From Pseudarthrobacter sp. MM222 (GTDB taxonomy: Bacteria > Actinomycetota > Actinomycetes > Actinomycetales > Micrococcaceae), in NCBI RefSeq assembly GCF_947090775.1, contig NZ_OX352321.1, positions 3,472,001 to 3,536,000 on the forward strand: 64,000 nt of DNA, written 5' to 3'. Below the pieces are notes generated by a model. The model did not search any database. It had not been told where the DNA came from and saw only the letters and a program-made list of their open reading frames with translations. A program made the translations under genes and the position numbers. Each line of letters starts with the position of its first letter. Within the stretch, counting starts at the first letter, position 1. Shown here piece by piece: positions 43,198-51,525 of the stretch.

Positions 43198-43221
43198 TTT
43201 ACCGACCGTTCGTTCTATAAA
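43198..43221. promoter_or_regulatory. Probable PaaR operator of paaJ-paaF-paaH
   Basis: Left part TTTACCGACCG, centre TT, right part CGTTCTATAAA. The central CCGACCGTTCGTTC is identical to the paaA operator. Confidence 0.68.
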
Positions 43222-43264
43222 GATTACACGGCAGGGCAGGGCGGTCAACCGGACCGCCGCAGGG

Positions 43265-43942
43265 TTACGCGACGACGACGCCGAGGTGACCGGCCAGCAG
43301 CGGCGCCAGGAGTCCGAGCTGGTATTCGTCAATCACGAGGCCGGCCAGGCTGCCCAGTCCGCTGAGAATGCGGAAGTCCGTACTGCGGAGGTCGAAGTCC
43401 TTGAGTTTTGCGCCGGTCACATCGAGGGTGCCGATGGTGCAGTTTTTAAGCGACACGCGGATTGCAGTAGCGGATCCGAGATCCAGCTCGTTGATGATGC
43501 AGTCGCTGATCTGCACATCAGCCACCTTGGAGCCGCGCAGGTTCAGGTAGTCGAGTTTGCCGCCGTCGATCCGCACCGACTGCCAGCCGCTTTCATAGAG
43601 TTCGGCGGACCCCCAGCGGGGGTTGCGGATCTCGACGTCGCGCAGGCTGCTCCGGGCCGCGGTGAAGACCGGGGCGTACAGCTCGGACAGGATGCAGTCC
43701 CGGAAGCTGGCACCGCGCAGCTGGGTCTCGTTGAAGGAGGCGCCGGCGAACTCGCACTCGGCGAAGTCCGTGCCGCTCAGTTCCAGGCCGTCGGCGAGTG
43801 CGCGGCTGTACCGGACGCCGTCGTACCGCTCCCCCCGCCGGAAATCCGGCGACGGGTCCTCCCGCAGGTCGTTCAGGCGGACGGCTGCCAGCCGCGGCGC
43901 CGTGACCTTGGAGGCCCTGGGTGCGCGGGAAACTGCTGCCAT
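43265..43942 (-). CDS. Pentapeptide repeat protein
   Basis: 225 residues. About 90 central residues follow the A(D/N)Lxx pattern of the right-handed pentapeptide helix (LSGTDFAECEFAGASFNETQLRGASF, then LNLRGSKVADVQISDC). Some family members mimic DNA and protect gyrase from inhibitors, but nothing here fixes the target. The start overlaps the SRPBCC gene stop by 1 base (TGATG-type), so the pair forms one unit. Confidence 0.85.
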   Translation of the reverse strand: MAAVSRAPRASKVTAPRLAAVRLNDLREDPSPDFRRGERYDGVRYSRALADGLELSGTDFAECEFAGASFNETQLRGASFRDCILSELYAPVFTAARSSLRDVEIRNPRWGSAELYESGWQSVRIDGGKLDYLNLRGSKVADVQISDCIINELDLGSATAIRVSLKNCTIGTLDVTGAKLKDFDLRSTDFRILSGLGSLAGLVIDEYQLGLLAPLLAGHLGVVVA

Positions 43943-44400
43943 CAGAGCGACTCGGCCTTGACCGCAATTTCTGCCAGGTCCTTGGCGAGGGCCTTACGAG
44001 TGATCCGCATGCCCATGGGCCCAAAAACGGCCATGAGAACCTTGCTGAGCCGCGTCGGCTTGAGCGCTTCGGCACCGAACGTCAGGGTGACGTCCGTGCC
44101 GCCGTCCCGCTCGTCCAGCGCGAAGCGGGTGGTGTAGTCGGCCCCGCCCTGCAACGCCTTCACCGTGGTGCTCCGCGGAGGGTCAGCCTGGGCAACCCAC
44201 AATTCCACGGTTTCGGCGCGCCCCATCATGGTGCGGGTTTCCTTCCAGCGGGTGCCCTCCCCGTAGGGTCCGTCGGTGAGCATCTGGATGGAGTCGATCC
44301 CGGACAGCGTTGCGGCCGAGCCGGGGATGTCCGAAATGACCGCCCATACCTTGTCCGCCGGGGCGTTGATGTGCTGGGTAAGGCTGGTTTTGTGGTCCAT
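43942..44400 (-). CDS. SRPBCC family (START/Bet v1-like) protein
   Basis: 152 residues. Start KTSLTQHINAPADKVWAVISDIPGSAATLSGI is the standard polyketide-cyclase/SRPBCC opening; a C-terminal helix (LAKDLAEIAVKAESL) closes the cavity. Ligand unknown. TAGGCT at 44408-44413 is 7 bases before the ATG, a leaderless-type promoter. Confidence 0.86.
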   Translation of the reverse strand: MDHKTSLTQHINAPADKVWAVISDIPGSAATLSGIDSIQMLTDGPYGEGTRWKETRTMMGRAETVELWVAQADPPRSTTVKALQGGADYTTRFALDERDGGTDVTLTFGAEALKPTRLSKVLMAVFGPMGMRITRKALAKDLAEIAVKAESL

Positions 44401-44407
44401 GACTTCG

Positions 44408-44413
44408 AGCCTA
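44408..44413 (-). promoter_or_regulatory. Leaderless-type -10 box of the SRPBCC gene
   Basis: TAGGCT on the minus strand, seven bases before ATG 44400. Confidence 0.45.
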
Positions 44414-44540
44414 GCCGGGTGCGGCGGAAAAATTCATCCTTTTCCACGGCCCGCCGGGGGCCCCTTGAATTAGTAAGTATGCTTTGTGTTATGGTGAAAC
44501 CTCGTTGAATTTCAACCGGAAACGAAAGGTGGCTTACACC

Positions 44541-44717
44541 ATGGGTATCGGAGACAAGATTCAGAACCAGGCAGAGCACCTCGGCGGCAAGGCCAAGGAA
44601 GCTACGGGTAACGCCACGGATAACGACCAGCTGCGGGCCGAGGGCCAGAAGGACCAGGTTGTTGCCGACGCGAAGAAGGTCGGCGAGGACGTCAAGGACT
44701 CCTTCAAGAAGGATTGA
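44541..44717 (+). CDS. CsbD family stress protein
   Basis: 58 residues from ATG 44541, with GAAAGGTGG upstream. The sequence IGDKIQNQAEHLGGKAKEATGNATDNDQLRAEG is the CsbD signature. These hydrophilic helical proteins are induced by general stress in other bacteria; the mechanism is unknown. TAGTAAGTATG at 44471-44481, the reverse of the motif at 17490 in its core, lies about 60 bases upstream. Ends in a strong terminator. Confidence 0.92.
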   Translation: MGIGDKIQNQAEHLGGKAKEATGNATDNDQLRAEGQKDQVVADAKKVGEDVKDSFKKD

Positions 44718-44728
44718 TTTGCAGAACG

Positions 44729-44773
44729 GCGGCGCCGGACTTTCCTTTGGGGGAAGGCCGGCGCCGCTTTTTT
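44729..44773 (+). terminator. Rho-independent terminator of csbD
   Basis: GCGGCGCCGG (44729-44738) pairs with CCGGCGCCGC (44758-44767), followed by six T (44768-44773). Confidence 0.9.
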
Positions 44774-44792
44774 GTGCCGCCCCAGGGCGACG

Positions 44793-44830
44793 AAAAAAGC
44801 GGGCACTCCCGGAGGAGTGCCCGCTTTTTT
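44793..44830. terminator. Bidirectional terminator between csbD and the permease
   Basis: Six A, GCGGGCACTCC, a 4-base loop, GGAGTGCCCGC and six T. It is symmetrical, so it stops both the rightward csbD and the leftward permease transcripts. Confidence 0.9.
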
Positions 44831-44849
44831 GTTCGACGAGAGCCAGGGG

Positions 44850-46307
44850 CTAGCTGAAGAGCTCGCTCTTGGGTTCGTTGTTCTTGACCTTCTGCCAACC
44901 GAGCCACAGCACGATTGCGAAGAACGGGATAGTGGCCAGGGTCCACAGTCCGAGGTGGAACACCTCTCCGGTCTTGCTGGTCATGGTGTCGAAGCCGATC
45001 AGCACGGTGATGGCCAGGAGGGCGACGAGGCCCGCCCAGCTGGTCCAGGGTGAACCCGGCATCGGCAGGCTCGAGACCCGTCCCTTTTGGTGGCGCAGCG
45101 CGATCTGGCTGGCGAAGATGGCGCCCCAGGTGAAGATAACACCGATGGAGGCCGTGTTGAGCGCGAGGTCGAAGGCGTGCGAGCCACCGAGCCAGATGTT
45201 GAGCATGATGCCCACGAGGTAGAAGGCGGCGATGGCGAGGATCGCCATGTACGGCACGTGCCGTGAGGACATCCGGGTCAGCCATTGCGGGGCGTGGCCG
45301 TTGTTGGCCATGGTCCGGAAAACGCGGCCGATCGAGTACAGGCCGGAGTTGCAGGAGGAGAGCGCCGCGGTAATGACGATCATGTTCATGACGTCGCCGA
45401 CCCAGCCGAGACCCATCTGCCCGAAGACCGTGACGAACGGCGACACCCCGGCCTTGTACTGGTCGGACGGCAGCAGCATGGCCAGCAGCAGCACCGAACC
45501 GACGTAGAACACGACGATGCGGAGCACGACGGCGCGGATCGCCTTGGGCACTTCACGCTTGGCATTCTGCATTTCACCGGCGGTGATGCCGACGAGTTCG
45601 ATGCCGTTGTAGGCGAAGATGACCGCGTTCAGGACGAGCACCATCACGAGGGCACCCTTGGGGAACATGCCGCCTTCGTCGTGGAACAGGTTCGCCACGG
45701 ATGCGTTGCCGTCGCCCACCCGGGCGTTGGTGACCACCATGAAGGTGCCGACAGCCAGGAAGATCACAATGGCGCCGACCTTGAGGCAGGACGCCCAGAA
45801 TTCAAACTCGCCGAACGCCTTGACGCTGAGCAGGTTGACAGCGACAAGGAGCGCGAGTGCGGCTATGGCGGACGCTTCGACCGGCACATTGGGGAAGAAG
45901 AACTGGAAATACAGGCCGATTGCGATGAGTTCGGCGATGCCCGTCATACCCCAGTTGATGAAGTACATCCAGCCGGCAACGAAGGCGCCCTTCTTGCCGA
46001 ACATCTCCCCGGCATAGCTGACGAAGGAGCCCGAGGTCTGGCGGTACATGATGAGCTCGCCCAGCGCCCGCATCAGCAGGTACGCGATGACGCCGGCAAT
46101 GGCGTAGGAGAAGATCAGAGCCGGGCCGGTCGAGGCCAGGCGTCCGCCGGCTCCCATGAACAGGCCGACGCCGATGGCGCCGCCCATGGAAATCATGGTC
46201 ACGTGGCGGCCACTCAGGGTCTTCTTGTAGCCCTCGGCGCTGAGGGTCGAGTCGACGGCGGGTTGCGCCGGCGCGCTCTTAAGTTCTGTGGGGGTAAGTG
46301 ATGGCAC
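44850..46307 (-). CDS. Amino acid permease (APC family, CycA/GABA-permease type)
   Basis: 485 residues from GTG 46307, preceded by AAGGA at 6 bases. The family entry motif LSGRHVTMISMGGAIGVGLFMGAGG leads into 12 predicted membrane helices, with RALGELIMYRQTSGSFVSYAGEMFG between helices 2 and 3. Members import small neutral amino acids (D-Ala, D-Ser, Gly, GABA) with protons; the exact substrate is not readable. Confidence 0.9.
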   Translation of the reverse strand: MPSLTPTELKSAPAQPAVDSTLSAEGYKKTLSGRHVTMISMGGAIGVGLFMGAGGRLASTGPALIFSYAIAGVIAYLLMRALGELIMYRQTSGSFVSYAGEMFGKKGAFVAGWMYFINWGMTGIAELIAIGLYFQFFFPNVPVEASAIAALALLVAVNLLSVKAFGEFEFWASCLKVGAIVIFLAVGTFMVVTNARVGDGNASVANLFHDEGGMFPKGALVMVLVLNAVIFAYNGIELVGITAGEMQNAKREVPKAIRAVVLRIVVFYVGSVLLLAMLLPSDQYKAGVSPFVTVFGQMGLGWVGDVMNMIVITAALSSCNSGLYSIGRVFRTMANNGHAPQWLTRMSSRHVPYMAILAIAAFYLVGIMLNIWLGGSHAFDLALNTASIGVIFTWGAIFASQIALRHQKGRVSSLPMPGSPWTSWAGLVALLAITVLIGFDTMTSKTGEVFHLGLWTLATIPFFAIVLWLGWQKVKNNEPKSELFS

Positions 46308-46593
46308 AGGTGTTCCTTGTAGGTCGGAGTGTTGCCGGGACTGGACCGGGATCCGGATACACAAAATTCGATGAATTGTCCTGGGGGGACAACAACGTGT
46401 ACCGAACCTCACAAAGGGTCGAAGCTTCGCGCGGCTCAACTATCGTACTAGGTTTGCCGGCCTGACGTGACGCGGACAACACCAATCGCGATACACCGCT
46501 AATTAAGGACGGCGCTGCGTCCGTTTCGCAGAATATTGTTCTGCCGGACGCCGCACGTTGGCGCCCTGACGGGGCAGCGGTTCGCCTCCCGGC
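46308..46593. other. Intergenic region upstream of the permease
   Basis: 286 bases between the permease start and the end of the ABC permease gene, both leftward. It must hold the amino acid permease promoter. I see no gene and no clear hairpin. Confidence 0.4.
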
Positions 46594-47469
46594 TCAGGCG
46601 CTGAGCGCGACGGACTTCCTGTGCCGGGCCTTCGCCAGCCGGGTACCGATCAGCCCCTGCCTGGGACTGAACAGGTAGACAAGGGCGAACGCGGCCCCCT
46701 GCGTCAGGACTACCATCGCGCCGGACGCGGTATCGAGGTAGTAGCTGAGGTAGATGCCGGCGACGGAGCACACCGCGGAAACGACCGGGGCAATCACCAG
46801 CATGCGGGAGAACCGGTCCGTCAGAAGGTAGGCCGTGGCTCCGGGGATGATCAGCATGGCAACGACCAGCACCACACCCACGGTCTGCAGCGCCACGACG
46901 GAGGTCAGCGCCAGCAGGCCCAGCAGCAGGGCTCCGAGGCGCTTCGGAGACAGCCCGATCGCGTGCGCGTGCGTGGGGTCGAAGGCGTACAGCGTCAGGT
47001 CACGCCGCTTGAGGATCAGGATGGTGAAGGCGACCACCCCCAGCACAAGGACCTGGATAAGGTCGGGGATGCTGACGCCGAGCAGGTTGCCGAAGATGAT
47101 GTGGTTCAGGTCCGTCTGGCTGGGGGTGACGGAGATGAGCACCAGGCCCAGGGCGAACAGCGAGGTGAACACGATCCCGATCGCGGCGTCCTCCTTCACC
47201 CGGCTGGTGTTGCGGACCACGCCGATCAGAGTCACCGCAATCAACGCGAACACCAATGCCCCCAAAGCGAAGGGCGCCCCGACGATGTAGGCGAGCACAA
47301 CGCCCGGCAGCACGGCATGGGAGACGGCGTCACCCATCAGGGACCAGCCAATCAGCACCAGCCAGCAGCTCAACACGGCGCACACGATGGCCGCGAGCGC
47401 AGTCGTGGCGATGGCGCGGACCATGAAGTCGTAGCCCAGCGGTTCCAGCAGGATATCGAAGAGGTCCAT
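46594..47469 (-). CDS. mntB: Metal ABC transporter permease (ABC-3 family, Mn-type)
   Basis: 291 residues with eight or nine predicted membrane helices. The family's early GWSLMGDAVSHAVLPGVVLAYIVG motif and late TVGVVLVVAMLIIPGATAYLLTDRFSRMLV are clear. It forms the channel for Mn/Zn/Fe uptake. Third gene of the SBP-ATPase-permease operon, 3 bases after the ATPase. The solute-binding protein's ligands favour manganese. Confidence 0.88.
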   Translation of the reverse strand: MDLFDILLEPLGYDFMVRAIATTALAAIVCAVLSCWLVLIGWSLMGDAVSHAVLPGVVLAYIVGAPFALGALVFALIAVTLIGVVRNTSRVKEDAAIGIVFTSLFALGLVLISVTPSQTDLNHIIFGNLLGVSIPDLIQVLVLGVVAFTILILKRRDLTLYAFDPTHAHAIGLSPKRLGALLLGLLALTSVVALQTVGVVLVVAMLIIPGATAYLLTDRFSRMLVIAPVVSAVCSVAGIYLSYYLDTASGAMVVLTQGAAFALVYLFSPRQGLIGTRLAKARHRKSVALSA

Positions 47470-47472
47470 GGC

Positions 47473-48261
47473 TCAGCTCCTGCCTTGCGGGTTCGAAGGG
47501 TCAAGTCTGGGGAGATCCCGGTGCGGAAGGTCGCGGTTGAGGACGTCGAGGCCGAAGGCCATCGCCAGGTGCTCTGGCTGCAGGACCACCTCGGGCGGGC
47601 CGTGCATCAGGACCCTGCGCATCAGGAGCACGGCCTCGTCGCAGAGTTGGGGCAGGGCGTGAAGGTCGTGGGTTGAGATCAGGATGGTGCAGCCGTCCGA
47701 GGCGAGCTCCTTCAGCAGGCGGGTGATGGTGGCCTCGGAGCGCTTGTCCACGCCCGCGAACGGCTCGTCCAGGAGCATCATGGTGGCTCCCTGGGCGATC
47801 CCCCGGGCCACGAAGGCGCGCTTCTTCTGGCCACCGGAGAGCTGGCCGATCTGCCGGTTGGCGAATTCGGACAGTTCCACCCGGTCCAGGGCGAGGTCGA
47901 CGGCGGCGCGGTCCGCCTTGGACGCGCGTCGGGTGAAGCCCTGGTGCCCGTAGCGGCCCATCATCACCACGTCGCGGACGGACAGCGGGAACTGCCAGTC
48001 CACGTCTTCGCTTTGCGGGACGTAGCCGATTCCGCCTTCTTTGCGTGCTTTGGCGGGCGGTTCGCCGTTGATCAGCACTCTGCCGGCGTCGGGTTTGATC
48101 ATTCCCATGATTGCCTTGAAGAGCGTGGACTTGCCGGAGCCGTTCATGCCCACCAGACCGCAGATCCGGGCAGCGTCAAGGGACAGCGACGCGGCGTCGA
48201 GCGCCAGGACCTCGCCGTAATGGACGGTGACGTTTTCCACCAGAATGGCCGGATTGCTCAT
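47473..48261 (-). CDS. mntC: Metal ABC transporter ATP-binding protein
   Basis: 262 residues from ATG 48261, overlapping the SBP stop in ATGA. Walker A GMNGSGKST, signature QLSGGQKKR, Walker B MMLLDEPFAGVD and the switch His in STHDLHAL are all intact. It powers the neighbouring permease. The C-terminal HRDLPRLDPSNPQGRS tail is unusual low-complexity sequence. Symbol letters for the Mn transporter differ between species. Confidence 0.9.
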   Translation of the reverse strand: MSNPAILVENVTVHYGEVLALDAASLSLDAARICGLVGMNGSGKSTLFKAIMGMIKPDAGRVLINGEPPAKARKEGGIGYVPQSEDVDWQFPLSVRDVVMMGRYGHQGFTRRASKADRAAVDLALDRVELSEFANRQIGQLSGGQKKRAFVARGIAQGATMMLLDEPFAGVDKRSEATITRLLKELASDGCTILISTHDLHALPQLCDEAVLLMRRVLMHGPPEVVLQPEHLAMAFGLDVLNRDLPHRDLPRLDPSNPQGRS

Positions 48262-49226
48262 GATGCCGCTCCCGTCAGGCCTTCGGTGATGACTTTCGAG
48301 TCGTGCCGGATGAGGTCCAGGTATGTGGGGACCGGCCCGTCCGACTTCGAGAGCGAATCCACATAGAGGACCCCGCCGAACGTCGTACCTGTGGCTCCGA
48401 CGACCTGGCGCATCGGGGCGTCGGAGACCGTGGACTCGCAGAATACGGCTGGGACCTTGTTGGCCTTCACGAATTCGATCGCCTTGGTGATCTGCTGCGG
48501 GGTGGCCTGCTGTTCGGCGTTGACGGCCCAGATGTAGACCTCCCGGAGGCCGGCGTCCCGCGCCAGGTAGGAGAAGGCTCCCTCGCACGTCACGAGGGCC
48601 CGCTGCGCCTCGGGGACGGTCGCGAGCTTCTGGACCATCTCGTCCTTCACGGACTGCAGCTTGGCCTTGTACGCCGCGCCGTTCGCTTCGAAGGCCGCCG
48701 CGTTGTCCGGATCGAGCTTCGAGAACGCCTCCACCATGTTGTCCACATAGATCTGGACGTTGACCGGCGACATCCACGCGTGCGGATTCGGTTTGCCCTG
48801 GTAGGAGTCTTCACTGATGGACATGACTTCCACGCCTTCGCTCACCACGGCGTGCGGAACGTCCAGGCCCTCGACGAACTGGGCAAACCACGCCTCCAGG
48901 TTCAGGCCGTTGTCCAGGATCAGGTCCGCCTTGGACGCCTTTCGGATGTCCCCGGGGGTGGGCTCATAGCCGTGGATTTCAGCTCCGGCCTTGGTGATGG
49001 ACTCGACCTGCAGCTTGTCGCCCGCCACGTTCTGCGCGACATCGGCCAACACCGTGAAGGTGGTCAGCACCACGGGTTTCTCGGCCGTGGAACCCTGCCC
49101 CAGGGAGGCACCCCCGCAGGCGGCCAGGGACAGGCACAGAAGAATGGCGACGACGGCGGCTCCGGCGGTGCGGAGGCTACAGATTCGGGCGGCAGCTTTG
49201 GCGCACCGAAACGAAAGTTTAGGCAT
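48258..49226 (-). CDS. mntA: Metal ABC transporter solute-binding lipoprotein, Mn-type ligands
   Basis: 322 residues. The lipobox LSLAAC puts the acylated Cys at C37. Metal ligands read H85 (EIHGYEP), H149 (NPHAWMS), E215 (CEGAFSY) and D290 (YVDSLS). This His-His-Glu-Asp set is that of manganese or iron binders; zinc binders have a third His and a His-rich loop, absent here. The ATG has TACAAT 7 bases upstream, so the mRNA is probably leaderless, and a DtxR/MntR-like 14-bp dyad covers the start. Confidence 0.9.
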   Translation of the reverse strand: MPKLSFRCAKAAARICSLRTAGAAVVAILLCLSLAACGGASLGQGSTAEKPVVLTTFTVLADVAQNVAGDKLQVESITKAGAEIHGYEPTPGDIRKASKADLILDNGLNLEAWFAQFVEGLDVPHAVVSEGVEVMSISEDSYQGKPNPHAWMSPVNVQIYVDNMVEAFSKLDPDNAAAFEANGAAYKAKLQSVKDEMVQKLATVPEAQRALVTCEGAFSYLARDAGLREVYIWAVNAEQQATPQQITKAIEFVKANKVPAVFCESTVSDAPMRQVVGATGTTFGGVLYVDSLSKSDGPVPTYLDLIRHDSKVITEGLTGAAS

Positions 49227-49232
49227 ACCGAA
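49219..49232. promoter_or_regulatory. DtxR/MntR-like operator at the mntA start
   Basis: TTAGGCATACCGAA is a 14-bp imperfect dyad (10 of 14 positions symmetric) resembling DtxR-family metal-regulator boxes. It sits immediately downstream of the mntA -10 box and includes the start codon, where binding would block initiation. Confidence 0.5.
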
Positions 49233-49233
49233 T

Positions 49234-49239
49234 ATTGTA
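49234..49239 (-). promoter_or_regulatory. Leaderless-type -10 box of mntA
   Basis: TACAAT on the minus strand, seven bases before ATG 49226. Confidence 0.6.
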
Positions 49240-49266
49240 CTTGCCCTTGGCGCCCGGCGTCGGCGC

Positions 49267-49272
49267 TAGGCT
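49267..49272 (+). promoter_or_regulatory. Leaderless-type -10 box of the CPBP gene
   Basis: TAGGCT, six bases before ATG 49279. With the mntA box it fits two divergent leaderless promoters into a 52-base gap. Confidence 0.55.
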
Positions 49273-49278
49273 GGTGGC

Positions 49279-50040
49279 ATGGGCACCGCTCTCCGCACAC
49301 CACCCGCTCCCCGGCCGGAGCTCTACCGGTTCTCCCGGCTCGATCTCACCACCGCCGGGCTCTACGTTGCCGTGGCCGCATTCTTTACCCTGGCCGGCGA
49401 GTTGCTGGCCCCGCTGATGCTCCAGATTTCGGGCAACCCGGCGGTGGCGTCCTATTCGGTCAACCTGCTCTTTTACGGAACCATCGGTGTCCTGGCAGTG
49501 GCCGCGGCGCGGAAAATCGCCGTGCGCGACCTCCGCGTCCTGGCCACGAGACCGTGGTTTACGCTGCTCATGATCCCGCTGGCGGTTGTGGTCATGATGG
49601 TCCTCACCGCGATCCTCGTTGCCCTCAGCGGGCCCGTCCAGACCTCCGCCAACCAGGCCGGGCTGCAGGCCCTCATGCAGCAGGTTCCGGCTTGGCTGAT
49701 GGTCCCGCTGCTGGTGGTGGTGGGCCCGTTCGTGGAGGAGTACATCTTCCGTCACCTGCTGATCGGCAAGCTCAGCCGGCGGGTCAATATCTGGATCTGC
49801 TGTGCCCTGTCTGTGGTGCTGTTTGCGGCCCTCCACATTGTTGGCCAGGAAGACCTGACCCTGCCGGTGCTGATGCCCTACGTCGCGATGGGCGCGGTGC
49901 TGGTGTTCGTCTACGTCTGGACCGGCAAGAACGTGATGTTCTCGTACTTCGTCCACGCCTCGAAGAACCTGCTGGCCGTCATCTTCATCTACGCCATCCC
50001 GCCCGAGGTTCTGGAGCAGCTGCAGCGCATGCAGGGCTGA
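49279..50040 (+). CDS. CPBP family intramembrane metalloprotease
   Basis: 253 residues, about seven membrane helices. Motif 1 is GPFVEEYIFRHLL (E153, E154, R158), followed by VLFAALHIVG and FVHASKN, the three signatures of CAAX protease and bacteriocin-processing (Rce1-like) enzymes. Substrate unknown. No ribosome site; the TAGGCT box lies 6 bases upstream. Confidence 0.9.
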   Translation: MGTALRTPPAPRPELYRFSRLDLTTAGLYVAVAAFFTLAGELLAPLMLQISGNPAVASYSVNLLFYGTIGVLAVAAARKIAVRDLRVLATRPWFTLLMIPLAVVVMMVLTAILVALSGPVQTSANQAGLQALMQQVPAWLMVPLLVVVGPFVEEYIFRHLLIGKLSRRVNIWICCALSVVLFAALHIVGQEDLTLPVLMPYVAMGAVLVFVYVWTGKNVMFSYFVHASKNLLAVIFIYAIPPEVLEQLQRMQG

Positions 50041-50089
50041 CGCGGCAACAACAGCGCCCTGGCTCTTCCGGCGGGAGGGCCCGGCGTCG

Positions 50090-50095
50090 TAGGTT
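50090..50095 (+). promoter_or_regulatory. Leaderless-type -10 box of the VOC gene
   Basis: TAGGTT, six bases before ATG 50102. Confidence 0.45.
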
Positions 50096-50101
50096 CTTTC
50101 C

Positions 50102-50542
50102 ATGACACTCAACATCCAGATCGCCGTGGACTGCAGAAAACCCCATGAGCTTGCCGACTGGTGGGCCGAAACCCTGGAATGGGCCGTGGAGCCGCAGGAC
50201 GAGGACTTCATCCGCTCCATGATCGACCAGGGTTTTGCCACCGAAGACGAAACCTCGCGGCACAACGGCAAACTCGTGTGGCGGGACGGCGCCGCCATCC
50301 GCCCGCCGGACGAACTGGACGCCAAGTCCCCCGCACGCCGCATTCTCTTCCAGACGGTCCCGGAGGAAAAGACCATCAAGAACCGGGTGCACTGGGACGT
50401 GAGGCTCGCGGGTGCGGACAAGGACGCGGTGCGGGCTGCGCTGGAGGCACGCGGCGCGAAGTTCCTGTGGACCGCCAGCGAGGGGCCGCATTCCTGGCAC
50501 ACCATGGCGGACCCGGAGGGCAACGAGTTCTGCATCAGCTGA
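50102..50542 (+). CDS. VOC/glyoxalase-like domain protein
   Basis: 146 residues. NIQIAVDCRKPHELADWWAETLEWAVEP and the closing HTMADPEGNEFCIS mark the actinobacterial glyoxalase-like family (DUF4180-like VOC proteins). No known substrate. Lies 21 bases before menB but each gene has its own leaderless-type box. Confidence 0.85.
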   Translation: MTLNIQIAVDCRKPHELADWWAETLEWAVEPQDEDFIRSMIDQGFATEDETSRHNGKLVWRDGAAIRPPDELDAKSPARRILFQTVPEEKTIKNRVHWDVRLAGADKDAVRAALEARGAKFLWTASEGPHSWHTMADPEGNEFCIS

Positions 50543-50551
50543 CGCGATTAC

Positions 50552-50557
50552 TAGACT
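50552..50557 (+). promoter_or_regulatory. Leaderless-type -10 box of menB
   Basis: TAGACT, six bases before GTG 50564; no Shine-Dalgarno. Confidence 0.5.
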
Positions 50558-50563
50558 CGGACA

Positions 50564-51517
50564 GTGAGCAACGAAATTCCCGCCAAGGTATCCGACGTTT
50601 TTGACCCCACCCGGTGGCGCACCGTGTCCGGTTTCGACGACTTCCAGGACATGACGTACCACCGGCAGGTGGAGCGCGCCGAGGACGGCACCGTGGTGCG
50701 GGACCTGCCCACGGTCCGCATCGCCTTCGACCGGCCCGAGGTCCGGAACGCGTTCCGCCCCGGCACCGTGGACGAGCTCTACCGCGCCATGGACCACGCC
50801 CGGATGACCCCGGACGTGGCCACCGTCCTGTTGACGGGCAACGGCCCCTCCCCGAAGGACGGCGGCCACTCGTTCTGCTCCGGCGGGGACCAACGGATCC
50901 GCGGCCGCGACGGCTACAGGTACGCCGAGGGTGAGACGACGGAGACGATCGATCCGGCGCGTGCCGGCCGGCTTCACATCCTCGAGGTCCAGCGGCTCAT
51001 GCGCACCATGCCCAAGGTGGTCATCGCCGTCGTGAACGGCTGGGCAGCCGGCGGCGGGCACTCGCTGCACGTCGTCTCGGACCTCACCATCGCCTCCCGC
51101 CAGCACGGCAAGTTCAAGCAGACCGATGCCACGGTGGGCAGTTTCGACGCCGGTTACGGCTCGGCGCTGCTGGCCCGGCAGATCGGCCAGAAAGCTGCCC
51201 GGGAGATCTTCTTCCTGGCCCGCGAGTACTCGGCTGACGACATGGTCCGGATGGGCGCCGTCAACGAGGCGGTGGACCACTCCCGGCTCGAGGAGGTGGC
51301 ACTGGAATACGCGGCCGACATCGCACGGCAGTCACCGCAGGCCCTCCGGATGCTGAAATTCGCCTTCAACCTCGCCGACGACGGCCTGGCGGGCCAGCAG
51401 GTCTTCGCCGGCGAAGCCACCCGGCTGGCCTACATGACGGACGAGGCGGTGGAAGGCAAGGAAGCCTTCCTCGAGAAGCGCGATCCCGACTGGTCGCAGT
51501 TCCCCTACTACTTCTAA
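50564..51517 (+). CDS. menB: 1,4-dihydroxy-2-naphthoyl-CoA synthase
   Basis: 317 residues from GTG 50564. Crotonase family with MenB features: SFCSGGDQRIRGRDGY, VNGWAAGGGHSLHVVSDLTIAS, and TDATVGSFDAGYGSALLARQIG. The late tail EAFLEKRDPDWSQFPYYF is the conserved MenB C-terminus. It closes the naphthoquinone ring from o-succinylbenzoyl-CoA. First of three menaquinone genes in a row. Confidence 0.96.
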   Translation: MSNEIPAKVSDVFDPTRWRTVSGFDDFQDMTYHRQVERAEDGTVVRDLPTVRIAFDRPEVRNAFRPGTVDELYRAMDHARMTPDVATVLLTGNGPSPKDGGHSFCSGGDQRIRGRDGYRYAEGETTETIDPARAGRLHILEVQRLMRTMPKVVIAVVNGWAAGGGHSLHVVSDLTIASRQHGKFKQTDATVGSFDAGYGSALLARQIGQKAAREIFFLAREYSADDMVRMGAVNEAVDHSRLEEVALEYAADIARQSPQALRMLKFAFNLADDGLAGQQVFAGEATRLAYMTDEAVEGKEAFLEKRDPDWSQFPYYF

Positions 51518-51525
51518 GGCCACCT

